From CALZIK01 sp945787635 (GTDB taxonomy: Bacteria; Acidobacteriota; Thermoanaerobaculia; Multivoradales; JAHEKO01): DNA of 64,000 bases. The first letter of the stretch is position 1, and the number at the start of each line of letters is the position of its first letter. The stretch lies in NCBI GenBank assembly GCA_947259725.1, contig CAMYNM010000004.1, positions 124,001 through 188,000 of the forward strand, read 5' to 3'. Below are positions 1 through 9,581 of this stretch, in pieces. The notes beneath the pieces were generated by a model that saw only the letters and a program-made list of their open reading frames with translations, was not told the DNA's origin and ran no database searches. Position numbers and translations under genes: made by a program.

Positions 1-3000
1 ACCAGGCGGGCGTCCTTCGAACGACCTTCCCGCTCCAGGGTGAGAGCTAGCTGGGCCTTCGACAGAGGCGAATGCTGCTTCCAATGGCGCATCGAGAAGT
101 CGAGCATCAGCTCGCGCTCGGCGGCAGTGAAGACTCCACCGGTCCACGAGTCGTCGGGATAACTCGACAGAACGTAGTTCAGAAACGTGACGAACTCCCA
201 GCAGCAATCGAGACTCATCATGTGCTCGACCATCTCGTCAACGTAGTGACGATGCATGTACTGCCAGGCTTTCTCGACCATCGGCTTCGGAACGTCGACG
301 CCGAACTCGAGGGCCCGGGAGAAGCCGTTGAGCAGATAGAGCGTCATGTAGGGCGACGGCGGCCCGCCCGGAAACCACGGAAAGCCGCCGATCGCGGTCT
401 GCGCCTTGCGGAGCTTGGCAAGGGCGGCCTTGCGCTGAGCGCCGGCGATCTTGGGGTCCAGCACGTTGATCAGATCGTCGCCGGATCGGCGACCGCCCTT
501 CGAGACTCCCACCCACGGGGTCTCTTCGAGCGCCATCTTGCGATTCGGATCGTCGTTCTGCCAGGTCTCGTACTGGGTCTCGCGCTCCGAGAACTCGCGC
601 GCCATCCGCTTGACCGCCGGATAGTCGTCGTAAAGGGTCGAGACAATCCCGGTCGAGAGGAACCGGTTGAGGGTCTGTTCGGTGCACTCGTAGGGGTAGT
701 TGGTGAGATACGGAAGCGCCGACAGCACGCTGTAGAAGAGTTGGGTGTCGAGGGTCACGATCAACTGCTCGTCGATCCGGGTTGGATCGTCGTCGCGAGC
801 GAGGTCCGCAAAGTGCAGGAGTTTGCGATCGCGATCCTTCAAGGTCACGAACCGCGACTGCGCGAGGTGCATGCGGCCGGGCAGCACCGGGAGCGGCCGC
901 AGCTCGCCGTCGGAGAGCGACCCCGCGACCCCGCGGACCTTGATCGCGATCTCACCGAGCCGAGCGGGCGTCTCGACGCCAACCGTGTGGGTCCAACTCT
1001 TGCCGGGCTCGACGGAGAATCTGCGCCCGCGAGCGACCGAAGGCTCGACTCCGAAGGCCTCGAGGAGGCTCTCCTCGGTGACCGGATCGACGATCTCGAA
1101 GTCGAGAGTACCGTCCAGGCGCTCGTCGCCCGCGTTCTGCACCACGATGCGAAGCTCCGCCCGGTCGCCCTCGCGCAGGAACCGCGGCAGGTAGGGGCGT
1201 ACCAGGAGATCCTTCACGGTCTTGACCCGCTCGGTGGTCCTGCCGGAGCGCAGATCCTTGGTGATCGCGTGGGCCCAAACGTTCCATTCGGTGACCGAGT
1301 CCGGCACTTCGAACTCGAACGCCACTGAGCCGTCGGCGTCGAGCAGGAGATGCGGTTCCCAGAAGGCGGTCTCGGAAAAATCGGAGCGCAGCTCGCCCTC
1401 GACCGGCGCGGCCTCGGGCTCGTCGCCGCCCTGCGCGACCTTCATGGCCTCGCCCTCCACCATCTCGTCGCGGCTCAGGGCTGCGTCCTCCATCGCAGCC
1501 GCCGGCTTCGGCACCGCCATCGCCTCCATCGCGACGCCACTGCGCATCGCCCGCATGCGTCCGCCCGGCCCGTAGCGACCCAGCCCCCCGATGCCGTAAC
1601 CGCTCAAGAAATTCAAGCGGTCACCGTAAAGCGCCGGATACCCGGGCAGCGAAAACAGGTTGCCCGCCTGCCAGACCACACTGCTGGGTCCGAGATTCGA
1701 GTCGGCGGCTCCCGGCGCTCCCCAGTGGGAGTACAGACCCATCGGATCGGGCGGTTGATGCGGCGCAAACACGTCCAGGCTGCGGTCGTACATGTAGGCC
1801 AGAAGCTCGGCCGAGCCTTCGGCGAGGTCGACTTCACCGCCCTTGACCCGCACGCGCCAGGTTTCGCGCCCGCCGGGCTCGAGAAAGTCGCGGAAGCTCG
1901 AGAACTCGACCTCGAGCTTCTTGTCGTCCCAGGGCACGAAGATCGTCTCGCCGGCGGTCATGAGCTGATGGTCGCGAACCGCAGTCAATCGCAGGCCGAG
2001 GCCGCCGCGATCAGCTTCGGTCACCGGAATCTCGAGAACGTGTGGGCCCCGGCTCGAATCGAGCGTCTCGCGACGCACGCGCTGCCCCCGACGGAACACC
2101 TCGAAGACCAGGCGCTGGTCCTCGAGGCCCGAGTGGACCAAGACGCGCGCGGTCTCGCCCACCGAGACCGTCGCGCGGTCGCTCTCGAGAACCGCCGGCA
2201 GCGCCAACCGGGAACGCTCGGGCTCGACCACCACGAACTCGGTCGAGGTCGTGTACTCGGATCCGAAGGCGTCCTCGGTCGCGTAGTGCAGCCGGTAGAC
2301 CCCGGATCGAAGGTCTTCCAGCGCGACCTCCGCCGAGCCATCCGCGGCATGCGTGGTCTCACCCGCGACGATCTCGTCGCCGTCCGGCCAGAGCCGGAGA
2401 ATCCGCTCGGCGTCGGTGAGACCCTGCCATCGAGAGCGCAGGCGATCGCCCGCGGTCCGATGCTCGGGTCGCGTCGCGCCGGAGGCGACGGGCGGCTCCG
2501 GCAGCTCGAGGTCAGCCGGCAAAGGCGTTCGGTCCGGCTGCTTCAGTCGGGTCACTCTCCAGGTACCCGTTCCGGCGCGCCCGTTGCCGTCGAGGTCGCG
2601 TCGCTGGACCGCGAATCCGAGCGAGGATCCGGCCACCGCGAACTCGCGATCGCGCTCCAGGGTCGCTTCCACCGCCACGAATCCCAAGCGAAATACGCGC
2701 TCGGCCTTGCTGGTCTCGCCGCCGCTGTCGACGACCTCGGCCGCCAGCCGGAATCGGTAGCTGACGCCGGTTCCAGCCTGGCGCTCGTCGGCCTCGGGTA
2801 GAAAGTCGATCGCGAACGTTCCGTCTTCGGCGAGCTCGACCGCGCCGGATGCGATGGTCTCGGCCGAGGTCGGAGCCGGCGGGTAGTACCACCACCACCA
2901 GTACGGGTAGACCGGCTCGCGGGTGACGCGCCAGCTGACGTCGCCATCGACCACCGGCAGACCGAAGTAGTACCTCGCGGATCCTGCGAGCCGTGCGGAC

Positions 3001-5258
3001 CGGTTGAGCCTCAGGGCTTCGGCCGGTGGATCGAGGACGGCTTCGAACGTCGGCCGCTTGTACTCCTCGACCTTGACGCTCGAGTAGCCGTTGAGCGACG
3101 AGCGCAGGCTCCAGTTCCCCAGGATGCGGCCGGCGGGAATCGTAAACGAGCCCGACGCCGAGCCGTGGACATTGGTGCGTACGTCGTTCTTGGCGATCGA
3201 CTCGCCGTTGGCGTCGAAGAGCTCGACCTCGATCGCGTTGTCTTCGAGCACTCGGAAGTCTCCCGCCGAGCTCTTGCCCCGGTAGGCGACCACCTTCCAC
3301 TGGAGCTCTTGGCCCGGCCGGTAGATGCTGCGATCGGTGTAGAGGAACGACCCGTACGCCTCGGATTCCCGCGACGGACCGCTGAAGTAGCGATGGGTCT
3401 CGTCGAGCGCGACCTCGCCTTCACGACGCGCGAGCAGAAAGTAGCTATTGCCGCTCTCGACGCCCTCGAACAGCGCGACGCCGTCGCGATTCGATCTCTC
3501 GGTTCGCACGCGGCGGTGCCCCTTGCGGCGATAGTCGTAGCGGTAGACGTGGATCTCGGCGCCGGCAACGGCCATTCCGGTTTCGCCAGAGACCGCGGAC
3601 ACCTCGAGCCGCCCGTCGAGCGGACGGGACACCAAGACCAGATCGGAGCGGTTGAAGTAGAGAGCCTTGACCTCGTTGTCGGTGTCGGAGAACGAAGGCC
3701 GAGCAGACGCGACGACGAGGTAGAAACCGATCCGCTCGAGGTCCGGCACGACGAACGTGCGGTGCTCGCGAAAGTCGGGTGTCGCGGGCAAGTCGATCTG
3801 CCACTCGCCGACCGGCGATCGCTTCTTGATCAGCTCTTCGGCGTCGCGATAGCCCGGTAGCAGTCGGTAGTCGCGACTCGCCCCGACGAGCTCGAATAGA
3901 TCGAGCTCGTAGGCCCGGAAGTAGAGCCTCTCGAGGTTCGTGTGCCGGACCTCGATCGAGCGCCGATCGGCACCGTCCGTGGCCATCGACGTGACCGAGA
4001 ACGAGGGGGACTCGATCTGCGCGATCGTGTGCCGGCAACGGGCCGCGCCGAGAGACTCGGGATGCTTGCGATCGCCCTCGCCGGCTACCCGTCGCGCCTC
4101 GACCAGTGCCCAGGGGTCGGAATCCGAGCGCAAAAACTCGGCGAGAAGCGACATTCCCATCGACCACCAGCCGTGCTTCGACCCGAGCTCGTCCAGGTGG
4201 GCCTCGAGGTTCTGGCGAATCCTCCGCCGATCAGACTCCTGCGAAACCCAGGCGTGGAGGCGCCGCAAGCGTTCGAGACGACTCTCGAAGGCGGACTCGG
4301 GACGCCCTGCGGCACGGTGCCAGGCCTCGAGGTCACCCAGCAATCCGGTCATTCGCGTCAGCGGATGAAGTTCGCCGTCGAGCTCCTCCACCGCCGCCGC
4401 GGGCTCGAGCAACGAGGTGAGTCCGAGCCGATAGGCGGCGTTCGACTCGCCGGCGGTCCACATCGAGGAATCGGCGAGGAGCTCGACCCAGAGGTAGGTC
4501 ACCGCATCTCGAAGCGAACCTCTCAGCCCCTCGGGGTAGTTGTTGGGCGTGAGATAGCGCGACAGTGCGTCGAGGTCGAGCCGACCCAGGTCGGCGCGCC
4601 GTTCCCATACCCGAGCGTAGGCGTGGTCGGCTTCGCGAACGATCTCGTCCGCGGTCCAGGCTTTGAGATCGACCTCCTTCGAGGACACCATCTGCTCGCG
4701 CTGCCGGATCTCCCACGAGTAGACCTGGAGATAGTGAACCAGTCCCTGGGCGTAGTAGAGCTCGAGCGCCGCACGGGAAAGGGCGTCGGCGGGCCACGGC
4801 TCATCGCGCAGCAGACGAACCGCGGTCTCGTAGCCGTGAAGCCCGGTGGTGAGCTGAACCAACTCGATCAGTCCGCGCGTCCAGTTCTCGGTGTCGGCGC
4901 GCGCCACGGCCTCGTCGAGAAGCCGGCGAACCGTCTCCGAGGCCGCCTGGAACTTCTGCTCGTCGATCAGCTTCGCGACCTCGGCCCATGCGGCCTCGGG
5001 ATTCCACGGGCCGGAACCTCCGGGGCCGCCGCCTTCGGTACCTCCCGGACCAGTCACCGGCGGCTCGGTTCCTCCGGCCGGCACCGAGCCCGTCGCCGCG
5101 CCCGAGCCTGGGTCCGCGCCGCCGACCGATGGCGCTCCTCCCGCCGCGGGTGCGCACGCCTGAGCGGCGCCGAGAGCGAGGGCCAGCAGAAGGGCCAGCG
5201 CGGCAACGGGTCCTGATGACGATCCGAGCGAACGGGAGGAATTAGCGTCTCTTGGCAT
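1..5258 (-). CDS. Alpha-2-macroglobulin family protein (3' end outside window)
   Basis: An open frame runs from ATG at 5258 off the left edge, about 1752 codons without a stop, so the C-terminus is missing. The N-terminus has a Sec signal (hydrophobic stretch ending GAAQAC) followed by a Gly/Pro-rich linker. An MG2-like strand with DRSIYRPGQ lies near residue 640. The A2M core has a region reading EWNVWAHAITKDLRSG, followed by PYECTEQTLNRF, which carries the thioester CxEQ at Cys1525-Gln1528. The usual Gly before the Cys is Glu here. Known bacterial A2Ms are periplasmic or outer-membrane protease traps that crosslink proteases through this thioester. No penicillin-binding protein 1C gene, the common partner, is next to it. 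It lies 79 bp downstream of the PilZ-fusion gene on the same strand. No clear Shine-Dalgarno is visible. Confidence 0.9.
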   Translation of the reverse strand, partial: MPRDANSSRSLGSSSGPVAALALLLALALGAAQACAPAAGGAPSVGGADPGSGAATGSVPAGGTEPPVTGPGGTEGGGPGGSGPWNPEAAWAEVAKLIDEQKFQAASETVRRLLDEAVARADTENWTRGLIELVQLTTGLHGYETAVRLLRDEPWPADALSRAALELYYAQGLVHYLQVYSWEIRQREQMVSSKEVDLKAWTADEIVREADHAYARVWERRADLGRLDLDALSRYLTPNNYPEGLRGSLRDAVTYLWVELLADSSMWTAGESNAAYRLGLTSLLEPAAAVEELDGELHPLTRMTGLLGDLEAWHRAAGRPESAFESRLERLRRLHAWVSQESDRRRIRQNLEAHLDELGSKHGWWSMGMSLLAEFLRSDSDPWALVEARRVAGEGDRKHPESLGAARCRHTIAQIESPSFSVTSMATDGADRRSIEVRHTNLERLYFRAYELDLFELVGASRDYRLLPGYRDAEELIKKRSPVGEWQIDLPATPDFREHRTFVVPDLERIGFYLVVASARPSFSDTDNEVKALYFNRSDLVLVSRPLDGRLEVSAVSGETGMAVAGAEIHVYRYDYRRKGHRRVRTERSNRDGVALFEGVESGNSYFLLARREGEVALDETHRYFSGPSRESEAYGSFLYTDRSIYRPGQELQWKVVAYRGKSSAGDFRVLEDNAIEVELFDANGESIAKNDVRTNVHGSASGSFTIPAGRILGNWSLRSSLNGYSSVKVEEYKRPTFEAVLDPPAEALRLNRSARLAGSARYYFGLPVVDGDVSWRVTREPVYPYWWWWYYPPAPTSAETIASGAVELAEDGTFAIDFLPEADERQAGTGVSYRFRLAAEVVDSGGETSKAERVFRLGFVAVEATLERDREFAVAGSSLGFAVQRRDLDGNGRAGTGTWRVTRLKQPDRTPLPADLELPEPPVASGATRPEHRTAGDRLRSRWQGLTDAERILRLWPDGDEIVAGETTHAADGSAEVALEDLRSGVYRLHYATEDAFGSEYTTSTEFVVVEPERSRLALPAVLESDRATVSVGETARVLVHSGLEDQRLVFEVFRRGQRVRRETLDSSRGPHVLEIPVTEADRGGLGLRLTAVRDHQLMTAGETIFVPWDDKKLEVEFSSFRDFLEPGGRETWRVRVKGGEVDLAEGSAELLAYMYDRSLDVFAPHQPPDPMGLYSHWGAPGAADSNLGPSSVVWQAGNLFSLPGYPALYGDRLNFLSGYGIGGLGRYGPGGRMRAMRSGVAMEAMAVPKPAAAMEDAALSRDEMVEGEAMKVAQGGDEPEAAPVEGELRSDFSETAFWEPHLLLDADGSVAFEFEVPDSVTEWNVWAHAITKDLRSGRTTERVKTVKDLLVRPYLPRFLREGDRAELRIVVQNAGDERLDGTLDFEIVDPVTEESLLEAFGVEPSVARGRRFSVEPGKSWTHTVGVETPARLGEIAIKVRGVAGSLSDGELRPLPVLPGRMHLAQSRFVTLKDRDRKLLHFADLARDDDPTRIDEQLIVTLDTQLFYSVLSALPYLTNYPYECTEQTLNRFLSTGIVSTLYDDYPAVKRMAREFSERETQYETWQNDDPNRKMALEETPWVGVSKGGRRSGDDLINVLDPKIAGAQRKAALAKLRKAQTAIGGFPWFPGGPPSPYMTLYLLNGFSRALEFGVDVPKPMVEKAWQYMHRHYVDEMVEHMMSLDCCWEFVTFLNYVLSSYPDDSWTGGVFTAAERELMLDFSMRHWKQHSPLSKAQLALTLEREGRSKDARL

Positions 5259-5337
5259 GTCGCGAGTTTAGACCGCTTCCACCCCGCGCAAGTTCCAAGG
5301 GGCGAGTCGCCCGGCCGCGACGAGACGGCCCAGCCCG

Positions 5338-6834
5338 TTACCAGGGCAGTTGCCGAACGACGAGCTCCTCGGCGATCTTCCAATCGCCCTCCTCCCGCAC
5401 CAGACGCAGAGTCTTGCGCACCCGATCGCGGAAGGTCTCCGACCGGTACGACTGGGTGAAGGTCACCCGTGTGTCGGTCGGAGAGACCTCCTCGACCGCC
5501 ATCGAAACGACCGCGACGCGGATCGCGCCTTGATTCAAGAGCCGATCCCGGCGCCGCGCTTCCCAGGCCTGGCGGGACCCGCCGGAGGCCGGAACGAACT
5601 CGGCCGAGTAGTACGCGAGATACTCGTCAACGCGCCGCCCCGACCAGGCTCGAGCCCAGGCTTGAACGGTTTCGGTGGCGCTCGTCGACGCCGGAGCCTC
5701 GTTCGGCGAAGCCGCCAGGTTCGAGTCTTCGGCTCCCGCTTGCGGCGATGTCGCGGTCGCCTCGACCTCGCGCTCGGCAACGTCGGGGGGAGCGTCTACT
5801 TCGGTGCCGCCTAGCGGCTCGATGCCCGGGGAGGCCGGCACCCCGGACGCCCCGGTCAGCTCACCGAGCTTGCTCTCGAGGCTCTCGATTCGTGGCCGGA
5901 CCCAGTACTGGTGAAAGGCCAGCACCATGCCACCACCGACCAGGATAGAGATCACGCCCAGCTCGCCGAGGCGCCGAAACGAGAGTCGGGGGCTCCGGCT
6001 TGCCACAGCTGCAACCGGCACAGCCGGCGGCCGGGCCGCCGCTCGACCGTGTGACAGGGGCGGCGGAGGTTTGATCGAGGCAGCGGCGCCCGAGGGCGCA
6101 CGAGGCTTCGGCGGCTCGCGCTCCCGCCCTGGCGGCGCAGCGGGCGGCCGGGCCGTCGCGCCGGTACCGCTCGACGAGACGGCGGCCCGGGAAGGAGCAG
6201 CGGGCGGGGGTTCCCGCGGCGTTGCCGTCGGCGCCATCTCCGGCGGCGCCTCGGGTCCGGCCTGAGGTCGCGCGTCCGGCGGCGCCTCGCGTCGAGGAGC
6301 CGAGGGAGGTGGGCTCGGCTCGATCGGCACCTCCGTCAGCCGTTCCGTGGCCGCTAGAATGTCGTCTTCGATGTCGCTCGTCCTCGGCGGCGGCGCGGCG
6401 GGCGACTTGGGGAGGACCGAATCGACCCGGGCCTTTTCCATCGCGCGCTCGCGCTCCAGATCGAAGGCCTCTTCGCCGGCCTTCAGTCGCTGCTCGACGA
6501 TCTTCTCAATCAACTCGCGGCTGTTTTCGTACAACTCCAGAAAGCGAACGCCCATGCCGGCCGGCTGTGCGTCCGACGCGGCACTCCGCCGAGCCCAGAC
6601 GACTTCGGCTCGGCCGCCCACGAGCGGAAAGCCGTCGTCCAGAGAGCACTGGAACTCGAAGAGCTCGCCCGGTTCGTGGGGGGACTCGGTGTTGATGAAC
6701 ATCCCGCCGGGCGAGACATTGCCCGCGATCTCCGTGAGGAAATCCTGGAACTTCAGAAACTTGAGCCGAATCTCACGATGGAGATCGACGCGGTCGTTGC
6801 CCCTCTTGTCCGGGTCTTGCCGGTCGTTGCCCAA
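5338..6834 (-). CDS. PilZ domain - proline-rich linker - TM - Cds6/NTF2-like protein
   Basis: The protein is about 498 residues if translation starts at TTG 6834. Longer frames would run into the divergent gene's start at 7034. PilZ signatures are RxxxR (RGNDR, residues 11-15) and NxSxxG (residues 39-44), so c-di-GMP binding is plausible. A Pro/Ala-rich linker of about 150 residues leads to one TM helix near residues 293-312. A short coiled segment and a C-terminal domain from about residue 385 follow, with VQAWARAWSGRRVDEYLAYY, resembling the NTF2-like C-terminal domain of Cds6-type L,D-transpeptidase proteins. No YkuD catalytic domain is present. The expected topology is cytoplasmic PilZ and periplasmic NTF2-like domain, which would pass a c-di-GMP signal to the envelope. 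That role is inferred. The start codon is uncertain. Confidence 0.75.
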   Translation of the reverse strand: MGNDRQDPDKRGNDRVDLHREIRLKFLKFQDFLTEIAGNVSPGGMFINTESPHEPGELFEFQCSLDDGFPLVGGRAEVVWARRSAASDAQPAGMGVRFLELYENSRELIEKIVEQRLKAGEEAFDLERERAMEKARVDSVLPKSPAAPPPRTSDIEDDILAATERLTEVPIEPSPPPSAPRREAPPDARPQAGPEAPPEMAPTATPREPPPAAPSRAAVSSSGTGATARPPAAPPGREREPPKPRAPSGAAASIKPPPPLSHGRAAARPPAVPVAAVASRSPRLSFRRLGELGVISILVGGGMVLAFHQYWVRPRIESLESKLGELTGASGVPASPGIEPLGGTEVDAPPDVAEREVEATATSPQAGAEDSNLAASPNEAPASTSATETVQAWARAWSGRRVDEYLAYYSAEFVPASGGSRQAWEARRRDRLLNQGAIRVAVVSMAVEEVSPTDTRVTFTQSYRSETFRDRVRKTLRLVREEGDWKIAEELVVRQLPW

Positions 6835-7033
6835 GCAGTGTCCAGATTCGTCGGAAGTGGTCGAAATTCGGGAATCGATTCGAGGCAGGCAGCCTCTGCG
6901 ATCCTCAATTGAGATGCCAAAATCGTAACATGTACCGGCGCTTCGGGACCATCCCGCTCGCTCCGGTGTGCAGGGCTTCGTTGACGTCGAACTCGGATTG
7001 GGGCAGATTCGGCGTAACCGAGGAGACCCAGAC
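6835..7033. promoter_or_regulatory. Divergent intergenic region
   Basis: This 199 bp stretch separates the PilZ-fusion gene (minus) from the lipoprotein gene (plus) and must hold promoters for both. A GAGGAG Shine-Dalgarno at 7020-7025 decides the start of the plus-strand gene. I cannot pick confident -35/-10 pairs. Confidence 0.4.
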
Positions 7034-9187
7034 ATGATCTCGACGCCATCCCCTGTAAGAGTCGCGGCACTGCTCGCCGCCTTGGCGGCGGTCGGCTGCG
7101 CCAGTCAACCCGCCAAGGCGCCCGACCCTGGCCGTCCTCAAGAGAAACCGACCGAAGCCGGCTCCACCGCCCCAACACCCTCTCCTGAGCGCCCGGTCAA
7201 GGCAAAGGCCGACGACGACTTCATCTTCCCGCCCGCGCCCGCCGAGGGCCTCACCGCCGCCTCCGTTCCGGTAATCGTCAGCGAACCGGTGGTTCTCGGC
7301 CAGCCGGCCCCGCTCCTGCCGGAGCACGAAAGCATCGTCGCCTTCGACGTTCCCAAGCCCGCCAAGCGCAGACCGAAGGGGCGTGGCTTCCCAGCGCCGA
7401 AACCCGTCACCGGCCCAGCCGTCGCGCCGCCCTCGAGGGAAACGGCTCCGGTCGGCATTGGAGGCGAGCCACCGGCGCCTCGCTCCCCCGCTCTGACCAC
7501 CACCTTCGACTCGCTCGTCTTCGACGACAACGGCGCGAACACCGGCTCGTTGTTCATACCGCCAGACGCGCGCGGTGCGGCGGGGCCCAACCATGTGGTG
7601 AGCGTCGTCAACTCCTCGCTCCAGTTCCACACCAAGGCCGGCACACCTCTGCTCGATTCCGTGGCCGGAGTGCCTGTCACCGGAGTATCGCTGGCGAGCC
7701 TGTTCGGGCCGCTCGGTCCGCTGACCGAAACGTTCGATCCCAAGGTCCTCTACGACCAGGTCGCCAACCGCTGGCTAATTGTCACCCTCGAGCAGACCGA
7801 CACCTTTGTCGGGGATCCCGCGGACACCTCCAGGATCTTCGTCGCGGTATCGGATGACAGCGATCCTCTCGGCAGCTACACGATTATCGCGATCAACTCA
7901 GCGATCACCATCAGCGGAACTCCGAGCTGGGCGGACTACCCCGGGTTCGCGGTCGATGAAGAGGCCGTCTACATCACCGCCAACATGTTCGGCTTCTTCA
8001 ACTTCGGCGCTCCCTATGGCGGCGTCCGCCTCTGGATCATCGACAAGGGCCTGGGTGCCGGCGGCTTCTACGACGGCGGCGCGACCCTGGTCACCGTGAC
8101 CGACCCGTACGCCGGTGCCGGCATCGCCACCACGACGCAGCCGGCCCACGTCTTCTGCAGCCCCGGCTCGACCTGCCCGGTGACCGCCGGCACCTATCTG
8201 GTCTCGTACTCGGGGCTGTCCGGCGGCGGAGTCGAGTTTCTCCAGGTGGTCCGCGTCGACAACCCGGTCACTGCGCCGGCGTTCACCCAGCAGTTCGTCA
8301 GCTTAGGGGATATAGAAGCCCTCGTGGCCCCTCTGCCCCCGGCACCGCAGATGGGCTCGACCTTCGCGATCGCGACCAACGACCGGCGGGCCCTGGATGC
8401 GGTCTGGCGCGATGACGGCTCGCTCTGGATGACCGCCACCATCGATCCCAACCCGGCGACCTCGGCGGTCGACGCCGGCGAGGCCACCGCCGCCTGGTGG
8501 CAGCTCGCGACCGGCAGCCCGGATCCCAGCTTCGCCGCGCTGGTCCAGCAGGGGCTGATCAGCGGCGACACCGACATCGCGGCCGACGCTCACACGTTCT
8601 TCCCGTCGATCGCGGTCAACAACGTCAACGGAGTAACAATCGGATTCTCCGCTTCGGCGCCGACGATCTTCCCGGGCTCCTACTACACAACCCGAGCAGC
8701 GGACGACGCGCTGGGCTCCACCACGGCGTCGGGCACCCTGCGGGTGGGCCTCGACACCTACGAGCGCACCTTCGACGACGGGGGTAGCGACGGAATTTGT
8801 GACGAGCCCGACAGCCGCTGGGGCGACTACTCGGGCGCGGTCGTAGATCCTGCGGACCAGTGCTATTGGGTCTACAACCAGCACGCCATCGCGAGAGGCA
8901 CGCCGCTCTCCGGAGTCTGCGGCGACCTGGCTCCGCCGGGCTCCGAGGACGGTCGCTGGGGCACCGCTTTCGGGAAGCTCTGTGTCGTCTGCGAGACCAG
9001 TCCGCTGACAATCAGCACCCCGACCACCGGCAACCTCACGCGTCGGGCACAAACGATCATCGTGAACGGCATGGGCGATGTCACCGCCAGTGGCAACCTC
9101 AGCCTGAAGGGTCAGACCATCACGATCGAGGATGGCTTCACGGTGGAGGGTCTGCTCAGCGTCTTCACCGGGTTCTGCCCGCTGTAG
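7034..9187 (+). CDS. Secreted lipoprotein with C-terminal coathanger-like repeat
   Basis: The start is ATG 7034 with GAGGAG 8 bp upstream; an upstream in-frame start at 6968 lacks this. The product is 717 aa. The N-terminus is a lipoprotein signal (LAALAAVGC, Cys22), followed by a low-complexity Pro/Ala linker of about 130 residues. The middle region has FDPKVLYDQVANRWLIV and SWADYPGFAVDEEAVYI motifs that look like a propeller-type or laminin-G-like extracellular fold, but I do not recognise a named family. The last 60 residues (LTISTPTTGN...ITIEDGFTVEG) resemble the '3-coathanger stack' domain of secreted proteins, with repeated short beta strands ending in a GF turn. The function is unknown; it is probably surface exposed. 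It is monocistronic, with a repeat-rich gap downstream. Confidence 0.75.
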   Translation: MISTPSPVRVAALLAALAAVGCASQPAKAPDPGRPQEKPTEAGSTAPTPSPERPVKAKADDDFIFPPAPAEGLTAASVPVIVSEPVVLGQPAPLLPEHESIVAFDVPKPAKRRPKGRGFPAPKPVTGPAVAPPSRETAPVGIGGEPPAPRSPALTTTFDSLVFDDNGANTGSLFIPPDARGAAGPNHVVSVVNSSLQFHTKAGTPLLDSVAGVPVTGVSLASLFGPLGPLTETFDPKVLYDQVANRWLIVTLEQTDTFVGDPADTSRIFVAVSDDSDPLGSYTIIAINSAITISGTPSWADYPGFAVDEEAVYITANMFGFFNFGAPYGGVRLWIIDKGLGAGGFYDGGATLVTVTDPYAGAGIATTTQPAHVFCSPGSTCPVTAGTYLVSYSGLSGGGVEFLQVVRVDNPVTAPAFTQQFVSLGDIEALVAPLPPAPQMGSTFAIATNDRRALDAVWRDDGSLWMTATIDPNPATSAVDAGEATAAWWQLATGSPDPSFAALVQQGLISGDTDIAADAHTFFPSIAVNNVNGVTIGFSASAPTIFPGSYYTTRAADDALGSTTASGTLRVGLDTYERTFDDGGSDGICDEPDSRWGDYSGAVVDPADQCYWVYNQHAIARGTPLSGVCGDLAPPGSEDGRWGTAFGKLCVVCETSPLTISTPTTGNLTRRAQTIIVNGMGDVTASGNLSLKGQTITIEDGFTVEGLLSVFTGFCPL

Positions 9188-9199
9188 CTTCCTCAGGGA

Positions 9200-9221
9200 C
9201 GGTCGACAAGGACGTCGATCG
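9200..9221 (+). repeat. Palindromic repeat copy 1
   Basis: CGGTCGAC, a 6-nt loop (AAGGAC), then GTCGATCG: an 8-bp hairpin with one G-T wobble. It is followed by GCTATGGGGGTCACGCC, closely matching the flank of copy 2, so the repeat unit extends past the hairpin. Confidence 0.7.
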
Positions 9222-9374
9222 CTATGGGGGTCACGCCACCGGCGCGCCTCCATCGCCAGGGAGCCGCAACCCTGCGACACGCGGCTGAAGGGCCGACGCG
9301 TGCCTCGTACGAGCGAGGTCCGCCGAGAGAGACGAGGCGCCGGCGGCCGACAATCGCCACCTCAACCCCAGAGT

Positions 9375-9396
9375 CGGTCGACAGGGACGTCGACCG
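9375..9396 (+). repeat. Palindromic repeat copy 2
   Basis: CGGTCGAC-AGGGAC-GTCGACCG is a perfect 8-bp stem with a 6-nt loop, followed by CTACGGGCGTCACGCC. Copy 3 starts 50 bp further on. Confidence 0.75.
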
Positions 9397-9424
9397 CTAC
9401 GGGCGTCACGCCGGTCCGTTGCCT

Positions 9425-9446
9425 CGGTCGACACGGAGGTCGACCG
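9425..9446 (+). repeat. Palindromic repeat copy 3
   Basis: CGGTCGAC-ACGGAG-GTCGACCG is a perfect 8-bp stem, followed by CTTACAGG. The loop differs from copies 2 and 5 while the arms are unchanged, so the stem is the conserved part. Confidence 0.75.
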
Positions 9447-9516
9447 CTTACAGGTCCGAGGAAGCCCGTCGCGAGGGGACACCTTGAGAATGGTGTCCCC
9501 GAGGGCGAGATTGCCC

Positions 9517-9522
9517 TATAAT
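9517..9522 (+). promoter_or_regulatory. Likely -10 box of the ferredoxin gene
   Basis: A perfect TATAAT lies 60 bp upstream of the ferredoxin ATG. At 17-bp spacing the -35 position reads TGTCCC, a poor match, so the call rests on the -10 alone. Confidence 0.45.
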
Positions 9523-9581
9523 TCCTCCATCGCGAAGCCACCACGGCAAAGCTACCGAGAGATACCGAGAAGGGAGACTGC

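Larger units (their letters stand above)
9188..9581. other. Intergenic gap with palindromic repeats and fdxA promoter
   Basis: This is a 394 bp non-coding stretch between the lipoprotein gene and the ferredoxin gene. It contains three copies of a short palindromic repeat (9200-9221, 9375-9396, 9425-9446) and, near its right end, a likely promoter for the ferredoxin. Short ORFs here are read through the repeats in several frames and have no protein-like features. Confidence 0.6.

Noticed and set aside
72..5216. Long plus-strand ORFs (72-1328, 1350-2801, 3942-5216) antisense to the A2M gene
   Set aside because: They are Arg/Gly/Pro-rich with no domains and mirror the codon bias of the minus-strand A2M gene, whose frame is continuous and clearly protein-like.
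9200..9446. Repeats as a CRISPR array
   Set aside because: Only three copies with irregular spacing (175 and 50 bp), each a self-palindrome, and no cas genes.
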